Numbered from the stretch's first letter, positions 20,528-31,649 are shown. The stretch: 64,000 nucleotides of DNA from Bryoerythrophyllum caledonicum (GCA_963971425.1 OZ020523.1:12458867-12522866), one strand, 5' to 3'. A program made the numbers and translations. Notes: a model not told the origin generated them from the letters alone.

Positions 20528-21166
20528 CTAGATCTTGGGAAATAAGTCCAACTTGGGTGGAGAATCCGCTAGAAAACCATCAACAATGTGGACAAGAAGA
20601 CGCCCTCCACCTCCCCCTCCGGCACCGGCGCCAGCGCCTCCGCCAACTCCAGCACCTCCACCTCCAGCACCTCCACCCCCAGCCCCTCCACCACCAGCGC
20701 CTCCACCTCCAGCGCCTCCACCTGCAGCACCTCCACCTCCCGCACCTCCTCCTCCGGCACCAGCGCCAGCGCCTCCGCGACCTCCAGCACCGACACCTCC
20801 CCCACCTCCACCTCCAGCACCTCCACATCCCGCACCTCCACCTCTGGCACCTCCCCCTCCAGCACCTCCTCCTCCGGCACCAGCGCCAGCGCCTCCGCGA
20901 CCTCCAGCACCGACACCTCCCGCACCTCGACGTCCACCTCCGGCACCTCGAGCTCCACCTCCAGCACCTCGAGCACCTTCACGCAAGCCGCCTCCACCTG
21001 GAGCGCCTCGGCCTCTCGTACCTCCATCTCCGGCACCGGCACCTCCAGTGCCTCCGCCTCCACTCCCACTCCCACCCCGGCCACCTGGACCACCTCCGCC
21101 CTGACGCGTTGGGGGGTCATTGTCACGTCCACCAACACCGCCACCCTGAGGGTTTAAGTTTGCCAT
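20528..21166 (-). CDS. Glycine-rich protein, long form (213 aa)
   Basis: I start at the ATG in GCCCATGGCAAACTT because the other duplication copy keeps this start and the residues after it (MANLNPQ here, MADLNPQ there). The centre is a long low-complexity Gly/Ala array (GGGGAGGGGA type) encoded by a minisatellite of CACCTCCAGCAC units. The C-terminus (FLADSPPKLDLFPKI, then stop) is identical in both copies at protein level although the DNA differs by silent change, which supports real coding. No signal peptide is visible. Glycine-rich proteins of plants act in walls or bind RNA, but nothing here decides. The Pro-rich frames on the opposite strand are shadows. Confidence 0.6.
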   Translation of the reverse strand: MANLNPQGGGVGGRDNDPPTRQGGGGPGGRGGSGSGGGGTGGAGAGDGGTRGRGAPGGGGLREGARGAGGGARGAGGGRRGAGGVGAGGRGGAGAGAGGGGAGGGGARGGGAGCGGAGGGGGGGVGAGGRGGAGAGAGGGGAGGGGAAGGGAGGGGAGGGGAGGGGAGGGGAGVGGGAGAGAGGGGGGRLLVHIVDGFLADSPPKLDLFPKI

Positions 21167-21226
21167 GGGCGATCGCCACTTACTAGCGCTTTTCCTGTCA
21201 CAACGGAACACTTTGGCTCGTCAGAT

Positions 21227-22184
21227 ATGAAACTCATGGCCGCAAATTTGAAAACGCGTGAGCTGGCCAACATCACTCTTCATGAGATGCAGACACTCTT
21301 ATATGCTGCAACTGTACAAGAAAATCAACACCACTTCCAAGAGATTGTGCTACCAGGACACCCTGGGCACCAGAGTCTCTTTCCAGATGCAAGGCGGTTC
21401 CAAGGGCCCACAGATGCTACATCCTATGATAATTCGGCCGGCGCATCATAGATCACATATTCTTTCATAAACTCGGAAAACAAGTTCGAAACCAAACTGG
21501 AATCAGATCATTCTATTGCGAACATGCAATACACAATTTTGGCGTCCGACGTAGCACATCGCTAGGGACTCAACTTCTCCTTACACCTGACAATGAAACC
21601 AGATCAGCACAAGGTGCAGCACATGTACCTTGGTCGGCGTCGTACGTGCAGAGAGAAGAAGTGTATCTGCGCCTTGATGTCGAGGTGGGGAAAGAGAGCA
21701 AAGACTGCCAAGTTTCTAATGCGAGAAGTTTTTATCCAGTGTTGGGAATGCCAAGATTGTACGCAGTGAAAGACTTCTATCGGAAAATGGTTTCTTCTCG
21801 GCATGATGGCAACAGCCCGCGCGTTATCGGACCGAACATTTCCCAGCGACGACATGTCACCGGCCGCTATACTGCTGCAGGTCCCCTCTTTTCCCTTCCA
21901 CCCTCCTTCCTATTCCGACTTTCCAGTTGAGATTGATGTATATTATTTCTATTTCCCTTCTTATCATTGGAGCTCTGGAACCCGACAACAAGAACGAGTC
22001 AACGACGTTCTTCACTGGTATCGGTCCGACAACTTGAAGGGCAAAATTTCCAGTCCAAATGGCGTTTTTCCTTGTGGCCGATCATTTTTTCCGTGACCAT
22101 GGAAGTGAGCTGGTGAAGTGTTTGACAAACTGCTTTCCTTGACAAATTTTTTAGCCACTTGCTTTATTGCAGATTTCAGGTAAT
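21227..22184. other. Non-genic part of the duplication
   Basis: Upstream of the glycine-rich gene on the minus strand. Short frames here are not conserved in the other copy (stops and shifts appear at 53620-53830), so I call no gene. The segment probably holds the promoter and 5' flank of the glycine-rich gene. Confidence 0.5.
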
Positions 22185-22201
22185 TGTACTTGGCAACTTT
22201 T

Positions 22202-22337
22202 TTTTTTTTTTTTTTTTTTGGACACAAGCAAAGAGAACCTTTACTGCAAAGGGACGGGGGAGAAAAACGAAAGGCCCAGGGCAAACCCGGCCAGGTCCGG
22301 CGAGGCAGAACTACCAGTCTACCACCCAGGCCAAGCC
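22202..22337 (-). mobile_element. LINE 3'-end insertion (136 bp)
   Basis: Starts with a T run and the LINE tail signature on the minus strand (GCAGTAAAGG, CTTTGCTTGTGTCC, then A-tail). It is flanked by a 17-bp target duplication, TGTACTTGGCAAC plus Ts, at 22185-22201 and 22338-22354. The other duplication copy has an empty site at about 55000. It shares its tail with 30800-31585 and 58319-59030. Confidence 0.85.
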
Positions 22338-22605
22338 TGTACTTGGCAACTTTTCCTACCTCTGAGAGCACCTCCACCGGGGACGCGCCATCCCGGCGAA
22401 GACTGCCCTGGGTTTTGGCCCTGAACCTTGCTCCGCGGTCGGGCTGCAGGGCGCCTGGCGCAGCGCCAGCCGGGAGCAAGGTTCTGTGGCCTGGAAACCT
22501 GTGACTCAAAATAAAAACCCACTGTAGGTCCCGCCGCAAACAGCCTGGCGCAGCCCAAGGCCGCAGGCCGTAGACAGTCTGACTGTCGCGTTTTGCGTTT
22601 TGCGT

Positions 22606-22606
<1 letters not shown>

Positions 22607-22681
<75 letters not shown>
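22607..22681. repeat. 75-nt T homopolymer
   Basis: An uninterrupted run of T preceded by GCGTTTTGCGTTTTGCGTG. Possibly the tail of a minus-strand retroelement, but no LINE tail signature follows it and no flanking duplication is visible. Frames through it (poly-Lys) are artefacts. Confidence 0.9.
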
Positions 22682-22989
22682 CCGGCTTGCTCTCTCCCCA
22701 GTACACTAAAAAAACCCTGTTCTTTATTTTAATTTTTTTATTGATGTGCAAAGAAAAAATTCATAGTTTTTGAAATATGAAGCACCTAATTGCATGTGTC
22801 TTCATCCACATGAAAAATGTAATACGTTGTTTTAGTTTGCGCTATCACATACTATTATGAGAAATTAGATACAAATATTACCAACACGTATTTTAAAACT
22901 TTGTGAATAAAATTGAAGTACCATCTCTAATATTCATTGACCAATTTTATTGTTTCAAATGTGAACTCATAAAGTTCTTTGAAAATTTA

Positions 22990-23830
22990 TCACCCAAACT
23001 CACTTAAAACTCCCATCTAATGCATTAAACTTGAAATACAAACAATTACAGTTTGTAAGATCTTGTACTAGGATTGTACAAGTGTATGCGCCAAAAAATT
23101 TGTTCAATTTCACTAAATAGATTCAATGATATTAGGGTTTGAAGTAAGACATACTCTCTTTTTGAGGTAATACTAAACACCTTCAACAAACTTTGATTAC
23201 CTCCTATAGCAAAGTTTTGCATATAAATTATAATTTTAAGTTTAAAAAGATCATGTTAGGTACATGTGCACCAAATGTTAAAAGTAGAAGAAGGGTAGAT
23301 GATGTCCTTAAGAATCTTGCATTGCAACTATATGAAATTAAATTAACAATAAACTAACAAGTTTTGAATGTAACATATCCTTCTCATATTTTTGAAATAT
23401 AAACTCCGTATGATAGATGCAAAGATTTCTATTCCCTTTCCAAGAGGAATTTCTCATTTTTGAAAATAGACATAAACTTGAATATCTATTGAACTAGGAA
23501 TAAATTATAGATTTGCTACACTATTTTTATATACCAGATAAAATCGCTGCACTATTTGTATATGTTATTGAAAATTGTTTGTAACTTTGGCCCATTAGTT
23601 GGATTTCCAGAAAAAAAACGTCAACGGAAAGCTATAAGAAAATTGTCCATCCAATTAAAATGATCAGACATACATGCTAGAATTAGAGATTGAGGAACTC
23701 GATTAAAATTGAAATTGTCTCCTAAGGAACTAATGTCATGTACGAGTAAAACTCTATGAAGCCAAGACCATTCCATGAAAAATTCAATTCCAACAACACA
23801 TACAAAATGTGTATCATGTACCATATGCTA
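22990..23830. mobile_element. Decayed TTAA element family A fragment
   Basis: The interior matches 54070-54700 (ACTCTCTTTTTGAGGT, CACCTTCAACAAACTT, GTTAGGYACATGTGCACCAAA). The ends are eroded. It lies within the Harbinger element, left of the transposase gene. Confidence 0.6.
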
Positions 23831-23976
23831 CAAGCAATATCAACTATAATAGTTTTTTCTAAATAAACTATAAGTATATTGGTAGAAAGATATAAAGAAT
23901 TCCCTGCAACAACACCCCATACCTAAGTCAAAATTTGACAAACACTTATGTTGTAATTTACATAGTTGAGAATTGA

Positions 23977-25359
23977 TCACATGTTGCCCTTGAACGTCCA
24001 AAGGTGCTCGATTAGGTCATCACGAACGTGGTAATGCTTGATTTGATCTTGAATGTTGACCACCTCTTTTGCAAACCGCTCAAAAGATAAGGGTTTATCG
24101 TGGTCTTCATGTTCTCCATGTTCAATGAAAGCGCTTGTGGATTGTAAGAGGTACTCTTGGTTCAACTCTGATTCAGGTTCTTCATCCTCAATAATCATGT
24201 TGTGTAGAATTACACAACATGTCCATATAGTCTTCATAGTAGCCTTGTCCCACAATCGTGATGGATTTTTAACGATTCCCCACCGTGCCTGTAATACTCC
24301 AAAGGCTCGTTCGACATCCTTACGTGCGCCTTCTTGCTTCATTGCATACCACTGCCTCTTCTCCCCTTGGGGATCACTGATTGTTTTTTGAAAGATTGCC
24401 CAATCAGGATATATCCCATCTGCTAGGAGATAGCAAGAGTTGTATTCATGTCCATTGATTTTGAATTTTGCATTCAACCCTTCTCCTCGCACATAATTTG
24501 TCATCAATGGGCTCCTATCAACAACATTGATGTCGTTGTTTGACCCCGGCATTCCAATAAACACATGCCAAAACCAGAGATTCCGAGATGCAATTGCCTC
24601 CATAACTACTGATCTAGTTCCATCTTTGTTTTGGTACTGTCCATGCCAACCAGTTGGACAATTTTTCCAGATCCAGTGTGTGCAATCAATAGAGCCAAAC
24701 ATTCCTGGAAAGCCCCGGAGCTCATTAAACTGCAATTGATGCAATATATCTTCTGCTGTTGGATGCCTCAAATATTCTGGTCCAAAAAACTCAACTATAG
24801 CAGTAGCAAACCTCTTGAAGCATTCCGTGGCAGTTGTCTCAGCAATGCGCACATATTCATCAACAGAATCCGCTGCCATGCCATAACTAAGGATGCGTAA
24901 TGCGGCCGTTATCTTTTGAATGGAAGATAATCCAGGCCGCCTGACAGCATCTTCTTTCTGCAAAAAATATGAGTCATGCTTCACTACTGCATCATGAATT
25001 CTAAAGAACAAGGACTTCCGCATGCGAAAGCGACGCCGAAATATTTCAGAGTTGTATACCGGAGTCTCAGCAAAGTAATCGTTCCATATTTGGTTGTGCC
25101 CTGCCGCAAAATTTCGTTCGATGTTGGTAGATCTCCCTTTTTTTGAACCACCGTGCATTCTGTCAAGGATCTTTCTACGTTCCTCGGCATATCCATTCTG
25201 AAGTCCTTCATGCATCATAGCAACAACAAGAAATTGTTCCTCTTCATCATCAGAGGCTAGTCGATCCTCCCCCCACTTTGAAAATTGCTCCTTTTGAATT
25301 GAATATTGGAAGCACAAAATCCTTGAAGGTGCCCACCATAAAGGATTAGAAATTTCCAT
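23977..25359 (-). CDS. Harbinger DDE nuclease (460 aa)
   Basis: Open over full family length. DDE_Tnp_4-type core with D225 in GSIDCTHW, D314 in LLADGIYPDW and E350 in KDVERAFGVLQARWG. A helix-turn-helix-like region precedes it (about 145-190, SSIQKITAALRILSYG). HNMIIEDE (386-393) is the usual family C-terminal motif. The first 30 residues are not obviously conserved and could come from an unspliced 5' region. In this superfamily the nuclease needs the Myb-like partner encoded next door for nuclear import and end recognition. I see no disabling change. Confidence 0.93.
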   Translation of the reverse strand: MEISNPLWWAPSRILCFQYSIQKEQFSKWGEDRLASDDEEEQFLVVAMMHEGLQNGYAEERRKILDRMHGGSKKGRSTNIERNFAAGHNQIWNDYFAETPVYNSEIFRRRFRMRKSLFFRIHDAVVKHDSYFLQKEDAVRRPGLSSIQKITAALRILSYGMAADSVDEYVRIAETTATECFKRFATAIVEFFGPEYLRHPTAEDILHQLQFNELRGFPGMFGSIDCTHWIWKNCPTGWHGQYQNKDGTRSVVMEAIASRNLWFWHVFIGMPGSNNDINVVDRSPLMTNYVRGEGLNAKFKINGHEYNSCYLLADGIYPDWAIFQKTISDPQGEKRQWYAMKQEGARKDVERAFGVLQARWGIVKNPSRLWDKATMKTIWTCCVILHNMIIEDEEPESELNQEYLLQSTSAFIEHGEHEDHDKPLSFERFAKEVVNIQDQIKHYHVRDDLIEHLWTFKGNM

Positions 25360-26089
25360 GCAAACATAAATACATGGGGGCTTTGTAACCTTCTTTTGCC
25401 CTTCTAATCTTAGAAAATGACACTAACAATAAAAGAGAAAGTTAGGAAACAAAAATTAAAAGTAAAACTTGGTCAACTTAGAAGGAATAATAAGTATTTA
25501 TATTGGATTGATGTCTTTACATGAAATCCATAAATAACATTGATGTGATCAGCATAGTCTAAAATGAAACCCTACATTTCCTAGATAGTTTAACATTGAA
25601 TTTATCTTTTCAGTTAATGGCTCTAGTGCAATGAGTAGAGAATGGAAAAAATACTTCTACTTTTATCAATAGCCGTAGGATCTAAATTATGAATATAAAA
25701 AGATTTGTATTGTGTATAATTTTGGACTCATATTATTAGAAAAATGAATATGAAATAACAAAAATGTCCAGAAGATTTTGGAATGTATATTTTCTGAAAT
25801 CATATTGTATCAAAACAATTGCGACAATCATTACAACATAAATTACAATGGTAGAGGAAACATAGTTTATAATATCACAAATGAAATACATAGAAAAAAG
25901 GAATTTACCACGTAAACCGTACTTGTAAAAACTCTAAAACATTAAGGACTAACTCTATTGGGAAAACTACAAATATGCAATACACGCCATGTAAGAATGG
26001 AATGCAACATATTCTTAAGAACATAACATATCCCAAAAAACCATAAGAAGAGTTCGTACAAAAGTATTTAGATGAAGTCCACCTACCTC

Positions 26090-27153
26090 TTGCTTGATTC
26101 TCCTTCCTCCACATCCGCACACGGAGGAGGCACTGCAGTAGCAATGGGGGAGGCAACACCATGTTCACTTATAGGAGTCTATACAACACGTGAAAATATT
26201 AGAGGCAAAAAAAAATTCAAAATACGTGACATAAGATATCCAGATTGTACACATTGGAGTTGAAGAGAGGGAGATTGCACAAAGTGTACCTGTACATTTG
26301 CACGTGGAGGAGCCACTACAGGTACTATGGCAGAGGAAGTGCCAGCTGGTTGAGTAGGTGGCATCAGCGAAGTTTTCAACTTCTCCAATGCTTGGGCACG
26401 TAGTAGAGTGAAGTACTCTACGGCATCAGGCTTCAAGGTGGTTAAATCTGTGGTGAAGAGTTGCAAATTTACAGCCTCCTTCAAAACCGCAGTCTTCTCT
26501 CTATTTGCAGCCACCATATCAGCAGTGGTCTTCGCGAAATCAATCTCAAGTTTCTTCGTCTTCATATCCACCAAGGCAAGAGCCTTGGATTTCTTCCTTC
26601 CTAGAGGCCGCACTGGAGAAGTAGCACTACTCTGTACAGGAGACTTGGCTTCATCGGGTTGAGACATTGATGTGGATAAAGATTTCCGCTTCCCCGAGGA
26701 TGTTTTAGTACTAGCAGTGTTTTGATTTCTCCACTTTGGGATGTCCCGCAGATACCTCCAACACTCTAAATGACGAAACAATTTACCACCACCATAAAGT
26801 GTTTGGTAAAGTTGTTGGGCCTTCTGGATGTTGTCGTCCTCATTTGTGCCGGATTCATTGAGATTCTCCACCTGTGCATAGAAAGACCCAAACTTTGTGA
26901 CATGTTTGTTGAGATCACCCCACTTGGACTCCAAGCTCCGCGCCGTCCTTGCATAAGCATTCTTGGGCCCATTGCTATCATAGGACTGCAATACTTTTGA
27001 CCAAAAAGCTTCTTTCTTTTGTCCTGTACCCGTCACAGGATTTTGTGAGACATGCACCCACGCACGGCACAATCGTAGGAGATCGTCCTCTTCAAAATTC
27101 ATGCCTCTTGTTACTTTGGCAGCCTCTGAAGGGGACACCTCCACTGAAGCCAT
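26090..27153 (-). CDS. Harbinger Myb-like DNA-binding protein
   Basis: Exon 1 runs 27153-26290 and begins MASVEVSPSEAAKV. A trihelix/Myb-like domain (about residues 18-70) has FEEDDLLRLCRAWVHVSQNP, then FWSKVLQSY and ARSLESKW, followed by RHLECWRYLRDIPKW near 130-145, the usual PIF/Harbinger ORF1 layout. The tail is charged and Lys-rich. After ANVQ there is a consensus donor (CAG/GTACAC) and an acceptor (GTATAG) at 26179, defining a 111-bp intron (26179-26289). Exon 2 (26178 down to about 26090) stays open (TPISEHGVASPIATAV...). The final stop depends on whether the GTAGGT at 26089 is used as a donor. If unspliced, the protein would end at 26179 after 324 residues. Confidence 0.85.
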
Positions 27154-27289
27154 AATCCTAAATCTGGTTTAATAAGCACCAACGATGCAAGGTGAAATTA
27201 GAACTTGAAACAACTACAATATGACTTGTAAACCCACCAATAACAAACAAATCTTTTGGCTAGGATATTCTACTCAAAGTGAGATTTTC

Positions 27290-27800
27290 AATATTAACAC
27301 ATGGTATTATTTCCTTTTAAATATGGTAAAAAATTGTGTTTAGTGGAAAATAGCACACTAACTTCTAAATGCAAAAAGTTCCAAAGTGGGCTTTTGCAAA
27401 TCTCGGGCACATTTTCATGGTTGCAATCCATATTAACATTTCTCAAAATTTTATTTAAAGATGCAAGAAGACAAGAGGTACATAGGGATATTATTGTTTC
27501 TCACTAGACTTCTTGAAAAAAAGGTATGCTATCTTGAAGATAAACTTCTAGAGTGCGGGTACTCCAGGCAAGTCAAAAACCTTTTTATAGGACACTTTGT
27601 CAATTGTGATATTTTCAATACTAGAAAGTGATATGTATTTCCTTTCATTTTGTCATAAATTATCTTTTGTCTTTAGTGAAAAATAGCATTTCAACCCAAG
27701 TCTAACATTTTCACACATTGTCACACATTGTCATGCAAGGTACCAAAAAAATCTTCTTTTAAACCTAAAACTTACAGATCTTCATGTTTTTCAATTTTTC
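27290..27800. mobile_element. Decayed TTAA element family A fragment
   Basis: Matches 32340-32620 (GATGCAAGAAGACAAGAGGT, GTGGGACTTTGC-like words) and the reverse end of longer family A copies (CAACCCAAGTCTAACATTTT, CACATTGTCA). Ends eroded. Confidence 0.6.
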
Positions 27801-27964
27801 TTTTTCCTACCAGAAGATGTGTTGTAAACTGAATTCCTCATTGTTAAATTGAATTCCTACCAAAATTAAGTTGAATTCCTACCAAAAAATTTCTATGTAC
27901 CAAAATAATTCAAATTTACGCTATCTACCATAATAATTCAAATTTATGCTATCTACCAAAATTT

Positions 27965-28140
27965 CACATGTGTATCATGAACATGCCGAGGAGACATGAT
28001 ATGAATTACAAAGCAGTCAATGTAACTCAGTACAGTACAAACATTTGATTTTCACATGTGCATCATGAACATGCTGAGGAGACATGATGTGAATTACAAA
28101 GTAGTGAATGTAACTGAGTACAGTACAAACATTTGAATTT
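27965..28140. repeat. Tandem duplication, about 89 bp
   Basis: Two adjacent copies beginning TTCACATGTGYATCATGAAC and ending AGTACAGTACAAACATTTGA, with a handful of differences. They lie near the right end of the Harbinger element. From 28141 to 28690 the interior is otherwise without a gene. Confidence 0.9.
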
Positions 28141-28918
28141 TCCCTTGCCTAAACTATGAAAACTGCCCACATGCAAGACCCTAACCAAACAATTAAAAAA
28201 ATTAAACTACACAACCTTCAGAAATTTTTTGCATACCAAAGTTAGGTGAACCTGCGTACCGAAGTTAGGTGAGCAGAACTGACAAGGAGTGTTGAAGCGC
28301 AGCAATGCACTATGAGGCCTCAAGGGTCAGAATATAAGCTGAAGAGCTTGAGAGAAATCTTTATGAAGAAGCAAAGTACTAGTAAGTCAATAAATTCAGG
28401 AAAGTCCAAGGGGAAGTAAAGTCAAGCCAGGTACATGCCAAAACGCGTCAGTAAAAGGATTGTCAGCGGCAGCCACTCCTGCAGCCATTGCTACTCCACC
28501 ACGTGCTAGAAATAGATTGGTGGCCCTACCCCGGTGAGATTTTCAGTCGCCCGCCATATTCCCTCCTTTTCCAGGCTTGCTCCCAACTCCCTCCATCCCA
28601 CCTGACCGGTTTGACGGCCCTGACGAGCGCGGTGGAGGAGCACCTTCCCCCGGACCCACCAAACCTGACAGGTCTGCCGGGATGGGGGCCTGCGGTGGAG
28701 GTGCTCTGAGTCAGCCAGGTTTCAAGGCAATGTCACTCATTATCATATATTTTCATGTATGAAGGCCCACATAAACTGGATATTAAATTCTGACATTAAT
28801 GTGCTACATACTAGAAGTTTCTAAGAGACCTGATGGCAACAATGGTTGGAATCGAATTTGCCAAAGCGAAAGTCATAATGATATTACCAAGAAACTGTTC
28901 AGGGATGCGTTATCCAAC

Positions 28919-29198
28919 GGCGCGGACAGGAAACCCCCCAAGCTCGGGGTCACCCGAGGTGGGGCCCGTCTTAATTGCATGGGCTCATTTTTCTGGCCCT
29001 CCCATTTTGGGGGGGTCAGAGGCTTTTTTTGGATTTTTTTAAAACAAAATTGGAGCCTACGGCCCCAATTTAGTCCAGAGATCCACCTTTGGCTAAATTT
29101 AGGGCCCCATCCAAAAACAAAATAGGGGCCAGGTTTTGGCCCCACCACCTCCTCCCACACCTGGCAAGTCTAAGCGTGGGGGGGTTTCCTGTCAAATC
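28919..29198. mobile_element. Small element with GACAGGAAACCCCCC ends
   Basis: Inverted ends around GACAGGAAACCCCCC (28924 and its complement near 29179-29193) enclose 280 bp without genes. A 10-bp near-duplication (GTTATCCAAC at 28909, GTTATTCAAC at 29199) flanks a slightly longer version of the ends. A 9-11 bp duplication would suit a Mutator-like MITE; an 8-bp hAT reading is less good. Confidence 0.6.
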
Positions 29199-29217
29199 GT
29201 TATTCAACTACCAAAAA

Positions 29218-29430
29218 ATAAAACTCTCGTCTCCAAAGGGGACCGGCGTGAATATATTGTTTGTTCATTCTCTTCACTAAGCCAATGGCCATGGGATATA
29301 AGTTAGTGTAATATAACTACTTCTCTCTTTTGAGGGTAAATAATTTTTTACACTAAGTGCCTTGAAGACAAGTGGCATGTCATCCCCCCAATGGCTTTTT
29401 GGGTAGACTATGGTGATAGGCATCATGCTG
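29218..29430. repeat. Dispersed repeat R1, copy 2
   Basis: Partner of 290-560, shorter because of internal loss. No coding content. It continues as unassigned sequence to about 29555. Confidence 0.55.
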
Positions 29431-29556
29431 GCATGGGGACTTGAATTCACAACCACCTCACTGGTGTGCCATGACCCAAACCATCACACTAGGCCAACTA
29501 CAATTGTAATTAAATGTGCCAAAGCAAACGTTGTAGTGTAACTACCCAATTACTTA

Positions 29557-30090
29557 ATCCCTAAAAATCCTTGACAATTCATACCAAACACACTTCATAA
29601 TTGTTGATTCTAGTGCAATGAATAAGGAAGTGAACAAAAACTTTCATTTTTAGTTTAACCATAGGATCTTAATTAAGATTTACTAATTAACATACTTACA
29701 CAATTTCATAAACTACGACTCTACGGATTGTAGATTGTAGTATTTGAAGTGGAGGGACAGTTCATTTTCTTCCTTGCGTTTAGTAGATGAGCAAACTTTG
29801 ATTCCACAGTAGTGTCAAAGTTTTGCACTATACAAGGTCTAAATTCATTACCAAGATGTTAAGCATATATTAGTTCCTTGTAGACAAATTTTAGAGGTAG
29901 AGGAGGGGTGTAGCATATTCAAAATAATAAGAAGGTTTACACCACATATTGTTGTGGAAAAATAAAAAGTCATAAATATGAGGATATCTAAGTTTTAATG
30001 TGGATAAGAAGAAGTCTTTTTGGTACCATGCTCGTCAATGTATGACAATGTGTGTAAATGTTTGAATTTACACACATTGTCATACCCAAA
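29557..30090. mobile_element. TTAA element family A fragment
   Basis: Starts TTAATCCCTAAAAATCC and follows the family A interior (TGCAATGAATAAGGAAG, ACCATAGGATCTTAA, TTTTGCACTATACAAGG). The right end is lost. Confidence 0.65.
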
Positions 30091-30206
30091 ATATCAAGAA
30101 TCGTAAATATAAATTGCAATTCTAGGAATGTGTGTAAGATTTGCACTAGCCCACATCAAGACCTTTGTAATTTAGGGGTTCAATTTAAGTAGTTGGGAGT
30201 CTTTAA

Positions 30207-30434
30207 CCCTGAAACGTCAATCGGGAACCATTATATACATGCACATATATTCTTTTGTAGAATACAAAAAAACATATTCAAGTTTTGCAAGACTTACACC
30301 TTCGGATTGAAGATTCTTCAACTAACATCTTTCATTTGGAGGTCATTTCAATATCTGAACCTTATCATGTTCAAATACAACACCATACATGTAGAATACT
30401 ATGACCACCGGTGGCACCTTCTGAAGTTTAAGGG
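30207..30434. mobile_element. TTAA element family B (228 bp)
   Basis: Between TTAA at 30203-30206 and 30435-30438. Ends CCCTGAAACGTCAATCGG and TTTAAGGG. Non-coding. Confidence 0.85.
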
Positions 30435-30438
30435 TTAA

Positions 30439-30799
30439 GACCAAGTGAAGCATTTTGAATGCAATAGCTCAGTTGATTTGCTCATTTGACCTTCTACAAA
30501 AATGTATGATCATCTGAGGGCCAATCATTTAATTTCGTTTTTCTCGTGTAGAAGTGTACTATTTTTTGTGGTCTATTATAAAAAAATAATCCACAGCTGA
30601 TATTTTTCATCTGTTGTTGTAGATTTCATCCCCTCTTGTAGATTTCCATCCATTAGTTCATTTTCAATCTCCGAATGCACTCGTCATACTCAACCAGAGT
30701 ACTCCCATCGGGGTTCCATGTCCGTGGGTCCAACATCGGGGTTCCATGTCCACTTTACATATAGAGTCACTAGACGATTTTGCTTAGATGCTCATTTTC
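30439..30799. other. Non-genic spacer
   Basis: No gene. GGGGTTCCATGTCC occurs twice (about 30711 and 30740), a small local duplication. Confidence 0.5.
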
Positions 30800-31585
30800 T
30801 TTTACTTTTTTTTTTTTGACACAAGCAAAGGAAAACTTTACTGCAATGAAAGAGAACAGGGCGAGCCCCCGCCACGGACGGCGAGGCCGGGCCGAAGTCC
30901 GGGCCAGGTCAGAGGTTAGAAGAAAGAACAGGGTTAGAGTGAGTCCTAGTACTATCCCTACTACTAATACGAACACTAACACTAACACAGGAAAAAAACT
31001 TCCATCTCGGTCTCTTATCAACCCACGAGGCGAGGACCTCATTGCAACACCACTGTTTCTTGAAGCGCTTGGCACAGAGCTCGCTCTTCTCCGGGGCTTG
31101 TTTGTAGAGGTTTAGAGTGTTGATCCAAGCGTTCTTGCCATAATCCAGGAGCCCCATCGAGATCTTGGCCTGGGACTTTTGATCCTGCCACCGAGTGTTG
31201 TTAAAAGCGGCGTCGTTCCTCTCCAACCACAAGTTCCAAATAATGAGGCCCCTAAGAAGCAATCAGATCTTACTGAAGGGTTTGAACCTGTTCTGCATGC
31301 GGTGCCCAAAGACGCCGTGTTTCCACGTCAGGGAAGGCCCAGCCACCATCGCAGTATCATCCATATTAACAAGATCAATCAACGAGTTTGACAGCCCATG
31401 CTTCGACCTCCCGTCTCGCTGCAGCCTGTGGTCCTGGGACATGGGCGATTGTTTACTATTCACAGGGAGCATGCTTGTAATAACCGTATCGCCCCATTGC
31501 CACGCCTTCTTAGCGGAATCACAGTCCCAAAACCTGTGAAGCACGGACTTCGGCATGCCGCACTTGCAGACCGGGCACTGCACAT
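30800..31585 (-). mobile_element. 5'-truncated LINE with zf-RVT C-terminus
   Basis: Flanked by a perfect 16-bp target duplication TTAGATGCTCATTTTC (30784-30799 and 31586-31601). On the minus strand it starts inside the reverse-transcriptase zinc-binding domain (CPVCKCGMPKSVLHRFWDC; Cys-x2-Cys, then His and Cys) and continues through IWNLWLERNDAAFNN to a C-terminus, then the tail GCAGTAAAG...TTGCTTGTGTC and A-run. One in-frame TGA stands where the 58-59 kb copy has Trp. The protein part is the end of ORF2 of a plant L1-like element. Confidence 0.92.
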
Positions 31586-31649
31586 TTAGATGCTCATTTT
31601 CAAAAGCCTTGATGCAATGTGGTCTTTATATGTTGCTTTGGGCTTTTAA

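Larger units (their letters stand above)
19390..22365. repeat. Ancient segmental duplication, copy 1
   Basis: Aligns co-linearly with 51225-55024, starting at GTGCATAT and passing through the glycine-rich gene to the site of the Harbinger insertion. It resumes after that element at 28707 (CAGGTTTCAAGG, ATGTCACTCATTATCA) and matches 55030-55080. By eye identity is about 75-80 percent in most of the segment and near 100 percent in a short block. Indels between the copies are nearly all transposon insertions. Confidence 0.85.
22366..28706 (-). mobile_element. PIF/Harbinger transposon, 6341 bp, both genes open
   Basis: The ends GAGCACCTCCACCG (left) and CGGTGGAGGTGCTC (right) are bordered by TGA at 22363-22365 and 28707-28709. 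In the other copy of the segmental duplication the same place reads TAA with no element, so this is a proven insertion with a 3-bp duplication, the PIF/Harbinger rule. Inside are a DDE nuclease and a Myb-like DNA-binding protein, both on the minus strand. It also swallowed older TTAA-element fragments and a 75-nt T tract. The two-gene make-up is that of an autonomous element. Confidence 0.93.

Noticed and set aside
20535-21157. Pro-rich and Ser/Thr-rich frames on the plus strand
   Set aside because: They are shadows of the minus-strand Gly-rich gene and its minisatellite. Start and end residues are conserved between copies only on the minus strand.
22607-22681. Tail of a LINE from the same family
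   Set aside because: The characteristic GTAAAGG...GTC tail does not adjoin it and no target duplication is visible.
22506-22751. Poly-lysine frame
   Set aside because: Produced by the 75-nt T tract; no coding sense.
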